Shown here: in pieces, positions 8,984-18,718 of the stretch | How positions within the stretch are numbered: position 1 is the first letter of the stretch | Layout: the number at the start of each line of letters is the position of its first letter | DNA from: Roseococcus pinisoli | GTDB lineage: Bacteria > Pseudomonadota > Alphaproteobacteria > Acetobacterales > Acetobacteraceae | NCBI RefSeq assembly: GCF_018413645.1 | Contig: NZ_JAHCDA010000001.1 | Location: forward strand, 62,001-126,000 | Length of the DNA: 64,000 nucleotides | Direction of reading: 5' to 3' | Made by a program: the position numbers and the translations under genes | The notes under the pieces: model-generated | What the model saw: the letters and a program-made list of their open reading frames with translations, nothing else | What the model was told of the DNA's origin: nothing | The model's database searches: none

Positions 8984-10402
8984 ATGTCGTTCCGTTCCTC
9001 TTCCCGTCGATCCGCCCTGGCGTTCGCGTTGCTCCCGCTCGCCGGTTGCTCGACGTTCCGGCCCAATCCGGCCTCCGGCATCGACCTGCCCCCGCAGCTC
9101 GCCTCCGCGACCGGCGAGCCCGCCAACTGGCCCGATCCCCTCTGGTGGCGGGGTTTCGGCTCGCCGGAGCTGGACGCGCTGATGCAGCAGGCCGTGGTGG
9201 CCAATTTCGACATCCGCGCCGCCATCTCGCGCGTCCGCCAGGCCGATGCGCAGGTGCGCATCGCCGGCCAGTCGCTGCTGCCCACCGGCAACCTGACGGC
9301 CAGCGCCACCCGCACCCAGACACCCATCTCCACGGCCACGGCGGTGAATATCGGCAATGCCGCCCGCAGCCGCTTCACCCAGCGCGAGCTGTTCCAGACC
9401 GGGCTGCAGGCCAGCTACGAGATCGACTTCTGGGGCAAGAACCGCGCGGGCGTGGTCGCCGCGGAGCAGACGGCCCGCGCCAACCGCTTCGACGTCGGTG
9501 CCGTCACGCTCACGACGGAAGCCTCCGTCGCCAATGCCTATTTCCAGGTCCTGGCCTCGCGCGAGCAGCTCGCCATCCAGCAGTCCAACCTGGAGGCGGC
9601 GCAGCGCATCCTGAACCTGCTGCAGCAGCGGCTCGCGGCCGGCACCAATACCGGCCTCGACATCGCGCAGCAGCAGACGCTGGTGGAGCAGCAGCGCGCC
9701 GCCATCCCGCCGCTGCGGCAGTCCATCGACCAGAACACCTATTCGCTGGGAACGCTCACCGGCCAGACGCCGGAGCGGGTGGTGCGGCCGCAGATGGCCC
9801 TGGCCGATATCCGCATCCCGCCCGCCAGCCCGGGCCTGCCGGCCGACGTGCTCCAGCGGCGCCCCGACGTCTGGCAGGCCGAGGCCACGCTGGCCGCGGC
9901 GCAGGCCAGCGTCGAGCAGGCACGCGCGGCGATGTTCCCGTCCATCACCCTCACGGCGAGCGGCGGCTTCCAGAACCTGGCGCTGGAGAACCTGCTCCGC
10001 CCCGGCTCGGTGCTCTACTCCCTGGCATCGGGGCTGACGCAACCCATCTTTCAGCTGGGTCAGCTCCGGGCACAGTATCGCCTGACCCAGGCTCAGGCCG
10101 AGGAGATCCTCGAGAACTACCGGCAGGCGATCGTCGCCGCGCTGGTGGATGTGGAAAGCGCGATCGTGGCGCTGCGCGAGACGACGGATCAGGAAGCGCT
10201 GCAGGCGGCGGCCACCCGCAGCGCCGAACGCGCCTATGCGATCTCCGACGCCCAGCTTCGCGCCGGCACCATCGACCTCATCACCGTGCTGAACACGCAG
10301 CAGACCTTGTTCAATGCCCGCAACCAACTCGCGCAGGTGCGGCTCCTGAAGCTCCAGGCGGCGGTCGGATTGTTCCGCGCGCTCGGCGGCGGATGGTCCT
10401 GA
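8984..10402 (+). CDS. RND efflux outer-membrane channel lipoprotein (OprM/NodT family)
   Basis: TolC-like outer-membrane factor of about 472 residues. The lipobox LPLAGCS places the lipidated cysteine near residue 22, giving an OprM/NodT-type lipoprotein. NWPDPLWWRGFGSPELDALMQQAVVANFDIRAAISRVRQADAQVRIAGQSLLP is the classic NodT start. Two internal repeats follow, including YEIDFWGKNRAG and LPADVLQRRPDVWQAEATLAAAQASVEQARAAMFPSITL. It forms the exit duct for the RND pump encoded next. A GTG at 8981 directly precedes the ATG and could also be used. It heads the four-gene pump operon. Confidence 0.92.
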   Translation: MSFRSSSRRSALAFALLPLAGCSTFRPNPASGIDLPPQLASATGEPANWPDPLWWRGFGSPELDALMQQAVVANFDIRAAISRVRQADAQVRIAGQSLLPTGNLTASATRTQTPISTATAVNIGNAARSRFTQRELFQTGLQASYEIDFWGKNRAGVVAAEQTARANRFDVGAVTLTTEASVANAYFQVLASREQLAIQQSNLEAAQRILNLLQQRLAAGTNTGLDIAQQQTLVEQQRAAIPPLRQSIDQNTYSLGTLTGQTPERVVRPQMALADIRIPPASPGLPADVLQRRPDVWQAEATLAAAQASVEQARAAMFPSITLTASGGFQNLALENLLRPGSVLYSLASGLTQPIFQLGQLRAQYRLTQAQAEEILENYRQAIVAALVDVESAIVALRETTDQEALQAAATRSAERAYAISDAQLRAGTIDLITVLNTQQTLFNARNQLAQVRLLKLQAAVGLFRALGGGWS

Positions 10403-10419
10403 GGCCGAGGGAAACGCAT

Positions 10420-11919
10420 ATGCCCGACACATCCCTTCCGATGGAACAGACCAAGGCGCTGCCCCCGCCCGCGGAGCGCCTTGCCCTGCCGCCGCCGCCG
10501 AGCGCCCCGGAGCCTGAGCCGCCGGCCCGGCGCCGCCGCTGGCTGGGCCGGCTCATCCTGCTTGCCGCGCTCGGCGCGGGCGGCGGTGCGATCTGGCACT
10601 ACTGGCCGCAGCTCTCGGCGAAGTTCTCGGGCCAGCCCACCCAGGGCGGGCCGGGCGGTCCCGGCGGTCGCGGCCGTTTCGGCGGCGGTCTGGCCGTCCC
10701 CGTGACGGTGGCGCCGGCCGCGCTGCGGGACCTGCCCGTGATGCTCGACGCGCTGGGCACCGTCCAGGCGCTCAACACCATCACCGTGCGCTCGCAGGTG
10801 GACGGCATCCTGGTGGAGGTCGCCTTCACCGAGGGCCAGGAGGTCCGCCGCGGCGACGTGCTGGCCCGCATCGACCAGCGCACCTATGCCGCCGCCCTCG
10901 CCCAGGCCGAGGCGAAGCTGGCCCAGGACCAGGCGGTGCTGGCCAATTCGCGGCTCGACCTGCAGCGCTATGTCGACCTTTCGCGCAGCAACGGCGCCTC
11001 GCGCCAGCAGCTCGACACGCAGCGCGCCCTCGTCGCGCAGAACGAGGCGCAGCTGCAGGCCGACCAGGCCGCCATCGACACGGCGCGCACGCAGCTCGAC
11101 TTCACGACCATCCGCTCCCCGGTGGATGGGCGCGTGGGCCTGCGCCAGGTGGACCAGGGCAATCTCGTGCGCTCGGGCGACGCCACCGGCCTCGTGGTCG
11201 TGACGCAGGTCGACCCGATCAGCGTGCTCTTCACCCTGCCGCAGCAGGACCTGCCGCGCATCGTCACCGCCATGCGCGAAGGCCCCGTGCAGGTGCTGGT
11301 GGTCGCGGCCGATGGCTCGACGCGCGCGACGGGCACGCTGCTGACGCCCGACAACCAGGTGGACCAGACCACCGGCACCATCAAGCTGAAGGCCACCTTC
11401 CCCAACCCGAACCGCGACCTCTGGCCCGGCGCCTTCGTGAACGTGCGCATGCTGGTGGCGACCATCCGCCAGGCCACGACCATTCCACTGGTCGCGGTGC
11501 AGCGCGGCCCCGACGGCCCCTATGCCTTCGTGCTCAAGGCCGACAACACCGTCGAGCAGAGGCCGATCGCGACCGGCTTCATCAACGCGACCGACGCGGT
11601 AGTGACGCGGGGCATCCAGCCGGATGAGCGCGTGGTGACCTCCGGCGCGCTGCGCCTGAATGCCGGCGCCGAGGTCCAGGTGATCGAGCCCGTGGTGCCG
11701 GCCTATGTGCCGCCCACCCGCACGCGGCGCCAAGGTGGTCCCGGCGGGCGTGGCGGGGACGGCGCGGGGCGCGGTGCTCCCAATGCGGGGGCGGCTTCCG
11801 GCGAGGCGCCGCGCGGCCCCCGTGGCGCCGCGCCCGGTGACATCCGGCCGTCGGGTCCGCCCGCCGCCGGGACAGCCGGGCAGCGCCCGGCCGCGGCGAG
11901 CCCCGCCGGCGCACCGTGA
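10420..11919 (+). CDS. mdtA: RND efflux periplasmic adaptor (MdtA-like)
   Basis: Membrane fusion protein of 499 residues. An N-terminal membrane anchor (LILLAALGAGGGAIWHYW) is followed by a Gly-rich stretch and then the adaptor core. The core shows lipoyl-like halves VRSQVDGILVEVAFTEGQEVRRGDVLARID and TTIRSPVDGRVGLRQVDQGNLV, a helical hairpin, and the beta-barrel TATLLT-like region with DLWPGAFVNVRM. These match MdtA/MexA. The last 70 residues are Gly/Pro/Arg-rich and probably disordered. The ATG at 10420 follows GAGGGAAA. The stop overlaps the next GTG as GTGA. Confidence 0.92.
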   Translation: MPDTSLPMEQTKALPPPAERLALPPPPSAPEPEPPARRRRWLGRLILLAALGAGGGAIWHYWPQLSAKFSGQPTQGGPGGPGGRGRFGGGLAVPVTVAPAALRDLPVMLDALGTVQALNTITVRSQVDGILVEVAFTEGQEVRRGDVLARIDQRTYAAALAQAEAKLAQDQAVLANSRLDLQRYVDLSRSNGASRQQLDTQRALVAQNEAQLQADQAAIDTARTQLDFTTIRSPVDGRVGLRQVDQGNLVRSGDATGLVVVTQVDPISVLFTLPQQDLPRIVTAMREGPVQVLVVAADGSTRATGTLLTPDNQVDQTTGTIKLKATFPNPNRDLWPGAFVNVRMLVATIRQATTIPLVAVQRGPDGPYAFVLKADNTVEQRPIATGFINATDAVVTRGIQPDERVVTSGALRLNAGAEVQVIEPVVPAYVPPTRTRRQGGPGGRGGDGAGRGAPNAGAASGEAPRGPRGAAPGDIRPSGPPAAGTAGQRPAAASPAGAP

Positions 11920-14900
11920 ACGTCTCCGCCCCCTTCATCACCCGGCCCATCGCCACCTCGCTCCTCGCGGTGGCGGTGCTGCTGGCCGGCCTCTTCGGCT
12001 ATCTCAAGCTCCCCGTCTCCGCCCTTCCGGAGGTGGATTTCCCGACCATCGAAGTGTCGACCCAGCTGCCCGGCGCCTCGGCCGAGACGATCTCCCTGCA
12101 GATCGCGGCCTCGCTCGAGCGGCAGCTCAACCAGATCTCCGGCCTGACCTCGATCAGCTCGGTCAGCGGGCCGGGCGTCAGCCGCATCACCCTGCAGTTC
12201 AACCTCGGCCGCAACATCGACGACGCCGCGCAGGACGTGCAGGCCGCGATCAACGCCGCGCGCGGCACGCTGCCGCAGAACCTGCCCTACCCGCCGACCT
12301 ACGCGAAGGTGAACCCGGCCGATCCGCCGATCATGACGCTGGCGCTGACCTCGGATTCCATCCCCATCTACCGCGTCTCGGATTCCGCGGATTCGCTGCT
12401 CGCCCAGCGCCTGTCGCAGGTGACCGGCGTCGGCCGCGTGACCGTGCAGGGCAACATGCGCCCGGCCATCCGCGTCCAGGCCGATCCGCGCCGGCTCGCC
12501 GCCTATGGCCTCTCGCTCGAGGATATCCGCAGCACCATCATCGGCGCCAACCAGGCCGGTCCCAAGGGCTCGCTCGACGGGCCGCACCAGGCCTCGACGG
12601 TGATGGCCAACGACCAGATCACCACCGCCGCCGGCTTCAACAACCTCGTGGTCGCCTGGCGCAACGGCGCGCCGGTGCGCATCTCCGACGTCGGCGCCGC
12701 TGTGGACGGGCTGGAGAACACCCTCAACGCCGCCTGGTTCAACGGCCAGCGCGCCGTGCTCATCGACGTGCAGCGCCAGCCGGGCGCCAATATCGTCGAG
12801 ACGGTCGACCGCGTGCGCGACCAGCTCGAGCAGATGCAGGGCGCGCTGCCCGGGGGCATCACCCTGACCGTCGTCGCCGACCGGACGGAGACCATCCGCG
12901 CCTCGGTGCACGAGGTGCAGTTCACCCTCGTGCTCTCGGTCGTGCTGGTGGTGGCGGTGATCTACCTCTTCCTGCGCTCCGCGCGCGCGACCGTCGTGCC
13001 CGGCGTGGCCCTGCCGCTCTCCATCATCGGCACCTTCGGCGTGATGTCGCTCTGCGGCTTCTCGATGGACAACCTCTCGCTGATGGCGCTCACCATCGCG
13101 ACGGGCTTCGTCGTCGACGACGCGATCGTGATGATCGAGAACATCGTGCGCCTGATCGAGGAGGGCGAATCCCCCCTTGCCGCCGCCTATAAGGGCGCGA
13201 AGCAGATCGGCTTCACCATCGTCTCGCTGACGGTCTCGCTGGTCGCGGTCTTCATCCCGCTGCTGTTCATGTCCGGCGTCGTGGGCCGGCTGTTCCGCGA
13301 ATTCGCGCTGACGCTGACCATCGCGGTCGTCGTCTCGATGTTCGTGTCGCTGACGCTGACGCCGATGATGACCGGCCGCATGCTGCGCCCGCGCGGCGAG
13401 GACAAGCCCGGCTGGGTCTCCCGCCAGTTCGAGCGCGGCTTCGACTGGATGCGCCACCACTACGCCTCCAGCCTGCGCTGGGTGCTGCGCCATGAGGGGC
13501 TGATGCTGGCCCTCACGGCCGCGACCATCGCGGGCACGGTCGGTCTCTACATCGTCATGCCCAAGGGCTTCCTCCCCGCGCAGGATACCGGCCTGCTGGT
13601 CATCACGACCGAGGGGCCGGAGGACGCCTCCTTCGCCCGGATCGTCGAGCTGCAGCAGCAGGTGGCGGCGGCAGTGCAGCAGGATCCGGACGTGGTGGGG
13701 GTCACCTCCGTCGCGGGCGCGGGCACCGTGAACACGGCCGCGAATTCCGGCCGCATCACCGCCATCCTGAAGCCCCGCGCCGACCGCAGCGCCAATGCGC
13801 AGCAGATCTCGGAGCGGCTGGCGCCGCGGCTGGCTGCCATCGTCGGCGTCGACACGCGCATCCAGTCCGTCCAGGACATCCAGATCGGGGCACGGGCCGC
13901 CAGCACGCAGTACCTCTATACCCTCACGGATTCCGACCCGGTGCAGCTGCGCCAATGGGCGCCGCGGCTCCTGCAGCGCCTGGCCGAAGCGCCGGCGCTG
14001 CGCCATCTGACCACCGACCAGCGCGATGGCGGGCTGCGCGTCCATGTCGAGATCGACCGCGACCGCGCGGCGCAGCTCGGCGTCACGGTCCAGGCCATCG
14101 ACGACGTGCTCTACGACGCCTTCGGCCAGCGGCAGGTCTCCACCATCTACGCGCAGTCCAACCAGTACCGGGTGGTGCTCGAGGCGACGCCCGAGATCCG
14201 CGACGATCCCTCGCTGATCGGCATGCTGCGCGTTCCCGGCAACTCCAGCGGTCAGGGCGGCAGCACGGGCGCCACGCAGGTGACCTTGGGCGCGACCATC
14301 TCGGCGACTTCCGCCAGCGGCAGCGGCAACTACCAGGTGCCGCTCAGCGCCATCGCCACCATCAGCCGCCGCCCCGGCCCGCTGACCGTGACGCGGCAGG
14401 ACCAGTTCCCCGCCGTCACCATCGGCTTTGACCTGGCGCCCGGCTATTCCCTGAGCGAGGCCGTCAGCGAGATCCAGCGCATCGAGCGCGCCATGGGCCT
14501 GCCCGACACCATCACGGGCGAATTCTCGGGCGACGCGGCCGAGTTCACGACCTCGCTGGCCTCCGCCCCCTATCTGATCCTGGCCGCGGTGGTCGTGATC
14601 TACCTGGTGCTGGGCATCCTCTACGAGAGCGTGATCCATCCGATCACCATCCTCTCCACGCTGCCCTCGGCCGGCATCGGCGCGCTGCTGGCGCTCTGGA
14701 TGATGGGGCTCGACCTCTCGGTCGTGGGGCTCATCGGCATCGTGCTGCTGATGGGCATCGTGAAGAAGAACGCGATCATGATGATCGACTTCGCGCTGGA
14801 GGCGCAGCGCGACCACGGGCTGCCCCCGCGGGAGGCCATCTACGAGGCCAGCGTGCTGCGCTTCCGCCCCATCATGATGACGACCATGGCGGCCCTTCTG

Positions 14901-15113
14901 GGCGCGGTGCCGCTGGTGATCGGCAGCGGCCCGGGCAGCGAGCTGCGCATCCCGCTTGGCGTGTCGGTCATCGGCGGCCTGCTGCTGAGCCAGGTCATCA
15001 CGCTCTACACCACGCCCGTCATCTACCTGGCGCTGGAGCAGCTGCGCACCCGCCTGGGCGGCCGGCCCGACGAGCTCCCGGCACCGGGCGCGCCGCGCGC
15101 GCCGGCGGAATAG
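11916..15113 (+). CDS. mdtB: RND efflux transporter, first subunit (MdtB-like)
   Basis: 1065-residue HAE1-type RND pump. SAPFITRPIATSLLAVAVLLAGLFGYLKLPVSALPEVDFPTI is the MdtB-type start. The proton-relay helix has GFVVDDAIVMIENIVRLIEEG with two aspartates near residue 400. The second half begins near LRWVLRHEGLMLALTAATIAGTVGLYIVMPKGFLPAQDTGLL, and the C-terminal helices include MGIVKKNAIMMIDFALEAQ. It starts at GTG 11916 inside the adaptor stop and is followed after one base by a second RND gene. In E. coli MdtB and MdtC form mixed trimers, exporting novobiocin and bile salts; substrates here are inferred only. Confidence 0.92.
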   Translation: MNVSAPFITRPIATSLLAVAVLLAGLFGYLKLPVSALPEVDFPTIEVSTQLPGASAETISLQIAASLERQLNQISGLTSISSVSGPGVSRITLQFNLGRNIDDAAQDVQAAINAARGTLPQNLPYPPTYAKVNPADPPIMTLALTSDSIPIYRVSDSADSLLAQRLSQVTGVGRVTVQGNMRPAIRVQADPRRLAAYGLSLEDIRSTIIGANQAGPKGSLDGPHQASTVMANDQITTAAGFNNLVVAWRNGAPVRISDVGAAVDGLENTLNAAWFNGQRAVLIDVQRQPGANIVETVDRVRDQLEQMQGALPGGITLTVVADRTETIRASVHEVQFTLVLSVVLVVAVIYLFLRSARATVVPGVALPLSIIGTFGVMSLCGFSMDNLSLMALTIATGFVVDDAIVMIENIVRLIEEGESPLAAAYKGAKQIGFTIVSLTVSLVAVFIPLLFMSGVVGRLFREFALTLTIAVVVSMFVSLTLTPMMTGRMLRPRGEDKPGWVSRQFERGFDWMRHHYASSLRWVLRHEGLMLALTAATIAGTVGLYIVMPKGFLPAQDTGLLVITTEGPEDASFARIVELQQQVAAAVQQDPDVVGVTSVAGAGTVNTAANSGRITAILKPRADRSANAQQISERLAPRLAAIVGVDTRIQSVQDIQIGARAASTQYLYTLTDSDPVQLRQWAPRLLQRLAEAPALRHLTTDQRDGGLRVHVEIDRDRAAQLGVTVQAIDDVLYDAFGQRQVSTIYAQSNQYRVVLEATPEIRDDPSLIGMLRVPGNSSGQGGSTGATQVTLGATISATSASGSGNYQVPLSAIATISRRPGPLTVTRQDQFPAVTIGFDLAPGYSLSEAVSEIQRIERAMGLPDTITGEFSGDAAEFTTSLASAPYLILAAVVVIYLVLGILYESVIHPITILSTLPSAGIGALLALWMMGLDLSVVGLIGIVLLMGIVKKNAIMMIDFALEAQRDHGLPPREAIYEASVLRFRPIMMTTMAALLGAVPLVIGSGPGSELRIPLGVSVIGGLLLSQVITLYTTPVIYLALEQLRTRLGGRPDELPAPGAPRAPAE

Positions 15114-15114
15114 G

Positions 15115-18100
15115 ATGTCGATCTCCGCGCCCTTCATCCGCCGCCCCATCGCCACGGTGATGATGGCGGTGGGCCTCGCCCTGGCTGGCATGGTCGCCTA
15201 TTTCGGCCTGCCGGTGGCGCCGCTGCCGCGCATCGACCTGCCCACCATCGTGGTCACGGCCAGCCAGCCCGGCGCAGACCCGGCGGTCATGGCCTCCTCG
15301 GTCGCGGCACCGCTGGAGCGCCGTCTGGGCGCGATCGCCGGCGTGTCGGAGATGACGTCCCGCTCCTCGCTCGGCAGCACCGCGATCGTCGTGCAGTTCG
15401 ATCTTGGCCGTTCCGTGAGCGACGCGGCGAAGGACGTCATGGCCGCGATCAACGCTGCCGGGACCGACCTGCCCGCCGGCCTGCCGAACCCGCCGAGCTT
15501 CCGCAAGGCCAACCCGGCCGACGCGCCCATCCTCATCCTCGCCATCACCTCGGACACGCTGGCCCCGGGCGCGGTCTACGACGCGGTGGACAGCATCATC
15601 TCGCCCCGCATCGCGCGGATCGACGGCGTCGCGCAGGTGAATGTCAGCGGCGCCGAGCAGCCGGCCGTGCGCATCCAGGTGGACCCGATGGCGGCGGCCT
15701 CGGCGGGCATCTCGCTGGAGACCGTGCGCAGCACCGTCGCCGCCGCCAACGTCACCCAACCCACCGGCCTCATCGACGGTACGACCCAGGGCGGCGCCAT
15801 CTCGATCAACGACCGGCTGGACCGGGCAGAGGACTACGGCAACCTCATCCTGCGCGCGCAGGACGGCGCGATCATGCGCCTCTCCCACATCGCCAATGTC
15901 GAGCTCGGCGCGCGGGACCGGCGCCAGGGCGGCGGCTTCAACGGCCGCCCGGCCGTGATCGCCGTGATCTACAAGCAGCCGGACGCCAACGTCATCGAGG
16001 TGGTGGACCAGATCCAGCAACTGCTGCCCGACCTGCAGCGCTGGCTGCCGGCGGGCGTGCACATCCACACCATCCGCGACCGGTCCGAGACCATCCGCGC
16101 GAGCGTGGACGAGGTGCAGTTCACCCTCCTGATCTCGATCGTCCTCGTCGTGCTGGTGGTGGCCGCCTTCCTCCGGCGCAAGGCGGCCGTCTTCGCCGCC
16201 GCGGTCTCGGTCCCGCTCTCGCTGCTGGGCACGCTCGCGGTCATGTGGCTGCTGGGCTACTCGCTCGACAACCTCTCGCTGATGGCGCTGACCATCTCCG
16301 TCGGCTTCGTCGTGGACGATGCCATCGTCATGATCGAGAACATGACCCGGCTACGCGAGAAGGGCATGGGCCAGATGGAGGCCGCGCTGGAGGGCGCGCG
16401 GCAGATCGGCTTCACCGTGGTGTCCATCACACTTTCGCTCATCGCGGTCTTCATCCCGCTGCTCTTCATGCCGGGCATCGTGGGGCGCATGTTCCGCGAA
16501 TTCTCGGTCACGCTGGCCGTCGCCGTCGCCTTCTCGGCCGTCATCTCCCTCACCGTCACGCCCATGATCGCGGCGCGCCTGACCTCCTCGGCCGACCGGC
16601 GGCCCGGCTGGTTCGCCCGCACCTTCGAGCGGATGATGGACGGGATGATCGCGGGCTACATGTCGAGCCTGAAGGTCGTGCTCCGCTTCCGCGCCCTGAT
16701 GCTGCTGCTGACGGTGAGCCTCGTGGGCGTCACGGTCTGGCTCTACATCATCGTGCCGAAGGACTTCTTTCCGTCGCAGGATACGGGGCTGATCGCAGGT
16801 GCCGTCGTCGCCGCGCCCGATACCTCGTTCCAGACGATGATGCGGCTGCAGGAACAGGCGGTCGACATCATCCTGGCCGACCCGGCCGTCGCCTCGCTCG
16901 GCGTCTCGGTGGGCGCCGGCAGCGGCGGCTCGGGCAGCATGGCGCGGATGTTCATCTCGCTGAAGCCGCAATCCGAGCGCCCCGGCGTCAATGCCGACAT
17001 GGTGATCAACCGGCTCCGCATGCCGCTCAACCGCCTTCCCGGCACGCAGACCTTCCTGCGCGGCATCCAGGACATCAATGTGGGCGGCCGCGCCGGCAAC
17101 GCCTCCTTCCAGTACGCGCTGCTGGCGCCGAATCTCGACGAGCTGGAGGACTGGTCGGAGAAGCTGGTGCGCCAACTCCGCACCGTGCCGCAGCTCGCCG
17201 ACGTTTCCTCCGACCAGGAGCGCGCGGGCCTCGTCTCGCGCCTCGTGGTGGATCGCGACGCGGCCTCGCGGCTCGGCATCAGCATCCAGGCCATCAACCA
17301 GATCCTCAACAACGCCTTCTCGCAGCGCCAGGTCAGCGTGATCTATCGCACGCGCAACCAGTATCGCGTCATCCTGGAGGTGGATCCGCGCCTGACCGAG
17401 GATCCGCGCCAGCTCGACGACATCTACGTGTCCGGCGCCAACGGCCAGGTCCCGCTCAGCGCCGTCACCCGCCTGGAACGCTCCACCGCGCCGCTCTCCA
17501 TCATGCATCAGGGGCAGTTCCCGGCTTCGACCATCACCTTCAACCTCGCCCCCGGCATCGCGCTGGGCGAAGCGGCGGCGCTGGTGGAGAAGGCGCAGCG
17601 CGACATCGGCATGCCGCCCACCGTGCGCGGCGAGTTCGCGGGCAATGCGCGCGTCTTCCGCTCCTTCCAGACCGGGCAGGCGCTGCTGATCCTCGCCGCC
17701 CTGGTCAGCATCTATCTCGTGCTCGGCATCCTCTACGAGAGCCTGATCCACCCGCTGACCATCATCTCCACCCTGCCCACGGCGGGCATCGGCGCGCTGC
17801 TGGCGCTCATCCTTACGGACACGCCCTTCACGGTCATCGCGCTGATCGGCGTGATCCTGCTCATGGGCATCGTGAAGAAGAACGCGATCATGATGGTGGA
17901 CTTCGCGCTGGAGCATGAGCGCGAGGGCGGCGAGCCGGGCGAGCAGGCCATCCTGGAAGCCTGCCGCGAGCGCTTCCGCCCGATCCTGATGACCACCCTC
18001 GCCGCCCTCCTCGGTGCCGTGCCGCTGGCGATTGGCACGGGCCCGGGCAGCGAGCTGCGCCAGCCGCTCGGCATCGCCATCATCGGCGGGCTGGCACTGT

Positions 18101-18207
18101 CGCAGCTGCTGACGCTCTACACGACGCCGGTCGTGTACCTGGCGCTGGAGAGCCTCGCGGGCGGGAAGCGCCAGCGGATCGCGGCGCCGCCGCTGCCGGC
18201 GGAGTAG
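15115..18207 (+). CDS. mdtC: RND efflux transporter, second subunit (MdtC-like)
   Basis: 1030-residue RND pump, clearly related to but different from its upstream neighbour. SAPFIRRPIATVMMAVGLALAGMVAYFGLPVAPLPRIDLPTI opens the protein. VGFVVDDAIVMIENMTRL near residue 398 holds the proton-relay aspartates, and GIVKKNAIMMVDFALEHE marks the C-terminal helices. The two subunits keep about the same domain order, as in MdtB/MdtC heteromers. The ATG at 15115 comes one base after the mdtB stop, so translation is coupled. It is the last gene of the pump operon, ahead of a strong hairpin. Confidence 0.92.
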   Translation: MSISAPFIRRPIATVMMAVGLALAGMVAYFGLPVAPLPRIDLPTIVVTASQPGADPAVMASSVAAPLERRLGAIAGVSEMTSRSSLGSTAIVVQFDLGRSVSDAAKDVMAAINAAGTDLPAGLPNPPSFRKANPADAPILILAITSDTLAPGAVYDAVDSIISPRIARIDGVAQVNVSGAEQPAVRIQVDPMAAASAGISLETVRSTVAAANVTQPTGLIDGTTQGGAISINDRLDRAEDYGNLILRAQDGAIMRLSHIANVELGARDRRQGGGFNGRPAVIAVIYKQPDANVIEVVDQIQQLLPDLQRWLPAGVHIHTIRDRSETIRASVDEVQFTLLISIVLVVLVVAAFLRRKAAVFAAAVSVPLSLLGTLAVMWLLGYSLDNLSLMALTISVGFVVDDAIVMIENMTRLREKGMGQMEAALEGARQIGFTVVSITLSLIAVFIPLLFMPGIVGRMFREFSVTLAVAVAFSAVISLTVTPMIAARLTSSADRRPGWFARTFERMMDGMIAGYMSSLKVVLRFRALMLLLTVSLVGVTVWLYIIVPKDFFPSQDTGLIAGAVVAAPDTSFQTMMRLQEQAVDIILADPAVASLGVSVGAGSGGSGSMARMFISLKPQSERPGVNADMVINRLRMPLNRLPGTQTFLRGIQDINVGGRAGNASFQYALLAPNLDELEDWSEKLVRQLRTVPQLADVSSDQERAGLVSRLVVDRDAASRLGISIQAINQILNNAFSQRQVSVIYRTRNQYRVILEVDPRLTEDPRQLDDIYVSGANGQVPLSAVTRLERSTAPLSIMHQGQFPASTITFNLAPGIALGEAAALVEKAQRDIGMPPTVRGEFAGNARVFRSFQTGQALLILAALVSIYLVLGILYESLIHPLTIISTLPTAGIGALLALILTDTPFTVIALIGVILLMGIVKKNAIMMVDFALEHEREGGEPGEQAILEACRERFRPILMTTLAALLGAVPLAIGTGPGSELRQPLGIAIIGGLALSQLLTLYTTPVVYLALESLAGGKRQRIAAPPLPAE

Positions 18208-18215
18208 CACGGCAT

Positions 18216-18240
18216 CGTTCAGGCCAGGCGGGCCTGAACG
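18216..18240. terminator. Perfect 10-bp hairpin between mdtC and hxlR
   Basis: CGTTCAGGCC pairs with GGCCTGAACG around AGGCG. It sits between convergent stops at 18207 and 18245, so it likely works in both directions. Confidence 0.7.
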
Positions 18241-18244
18241 GTGC

Positions 18245-18628
18245 TCAGCCGGCCTTGCGGCGGTCGAACTCGGCCCGCGCCGCGTCGATGCTGGGGATAT
18301 GCGCCTGCGCCCAACTGCCCAGCGCCATCACCGGCTCCAGCAGCGAGCGGCCGAGCGGCGTCAGCTCGTATTCCACCTGCGGTGGGATGGTCGGGTAGAT
18401 GGTGCGCGTCACCATGCCGTCGCGCTCCAGCCCGCGCAGCGTCCGCGTCAGCATCTGCTGCGAGATGCCCTCGATGCTGCGCCGGATCTCGTTGAAGCGC
18501 TTCGGGCCGCCGCCGAGCATCATCACCACCAGCACGGTCCATTTGTCGCCGACCCGCGCGAGGATCTGGCTCACCTTGCTGCAATCCCCATGCGCCGGGT
18601 TGGGGCGCCGGGGGGCGGTCATATCCAT
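18245..18628 (-). CDS. HxlR/MarR-type redox-sensing transcription regulator
   Basis: 127-residue winged-helix protein of the HxlR family. The family start is visible with one conserved cysteine (NPAHGDCSKVSQILARVGDKWTVLVVMMLGGGPKRFNEI), then RRSIEGISQQMLTRTLRGLERDGMVTRTIYPTIPPQVEYELTPLGRSLLEPV. HxlR regulators such as HypR and YodB sense quinones, electrophiles or oxidants through that cysteine. The divergent azoreductase gene is the usual target. I use the ATG at 18628, nine bases after AGGA; a start at 18679 would only add a poorly supported extension. Confidence 0.88.
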   Translation of the reverse strand: MDMTAPRRPNPAHGDCSKVSQILARVGDKWTVLVVMMLGGGPKRFNEIRRSIEGISQQMLTRTLRGLERDGMVTRTIYPTIPPQVEYELTPLGRSLLEPVMALGSWAQAHIPSIDAARAEFDRRKAG

Positions 18629-18630
18629 CT

Positions 18631-18639
18631 GACTAAGTC
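18631..18639. promoter_or_regulatory. Possible HxlR operator (small palindrome)
   Basis: GACT-A-AGTC lies directly upstream of the hxlR start in the 90-bp gap shared with azoR. A related TAGTCACAAATCCTGAC occurs further toward azoR. The half-sites are short, so this is only a candidate. Confidence 0.3.
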
Positions 18640-18718
18640 CTGAATTTATGCGTTCTTGGTGGTTTAGCAGCAGTCCCATATCCGCACCTAGTCACAAATC
18701 CTGACCAGGACATCCACC

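Noticed and set aside
9046..10419. A long open frame running ahead of the adaptor gene
   Set aside because: It overlaps the outer-membrane channel gene in another frame and has no family-like content; the adaptor starts at 10420 with a good ribosome site.
11703..15191. A very long open frame (1162 codons) on the minus strand opposite mdtB
   Set aside because: It is a GC-driven shadow of the RND gene: low-complexity, Arg/Gly/His/Asp-rich, no domain.
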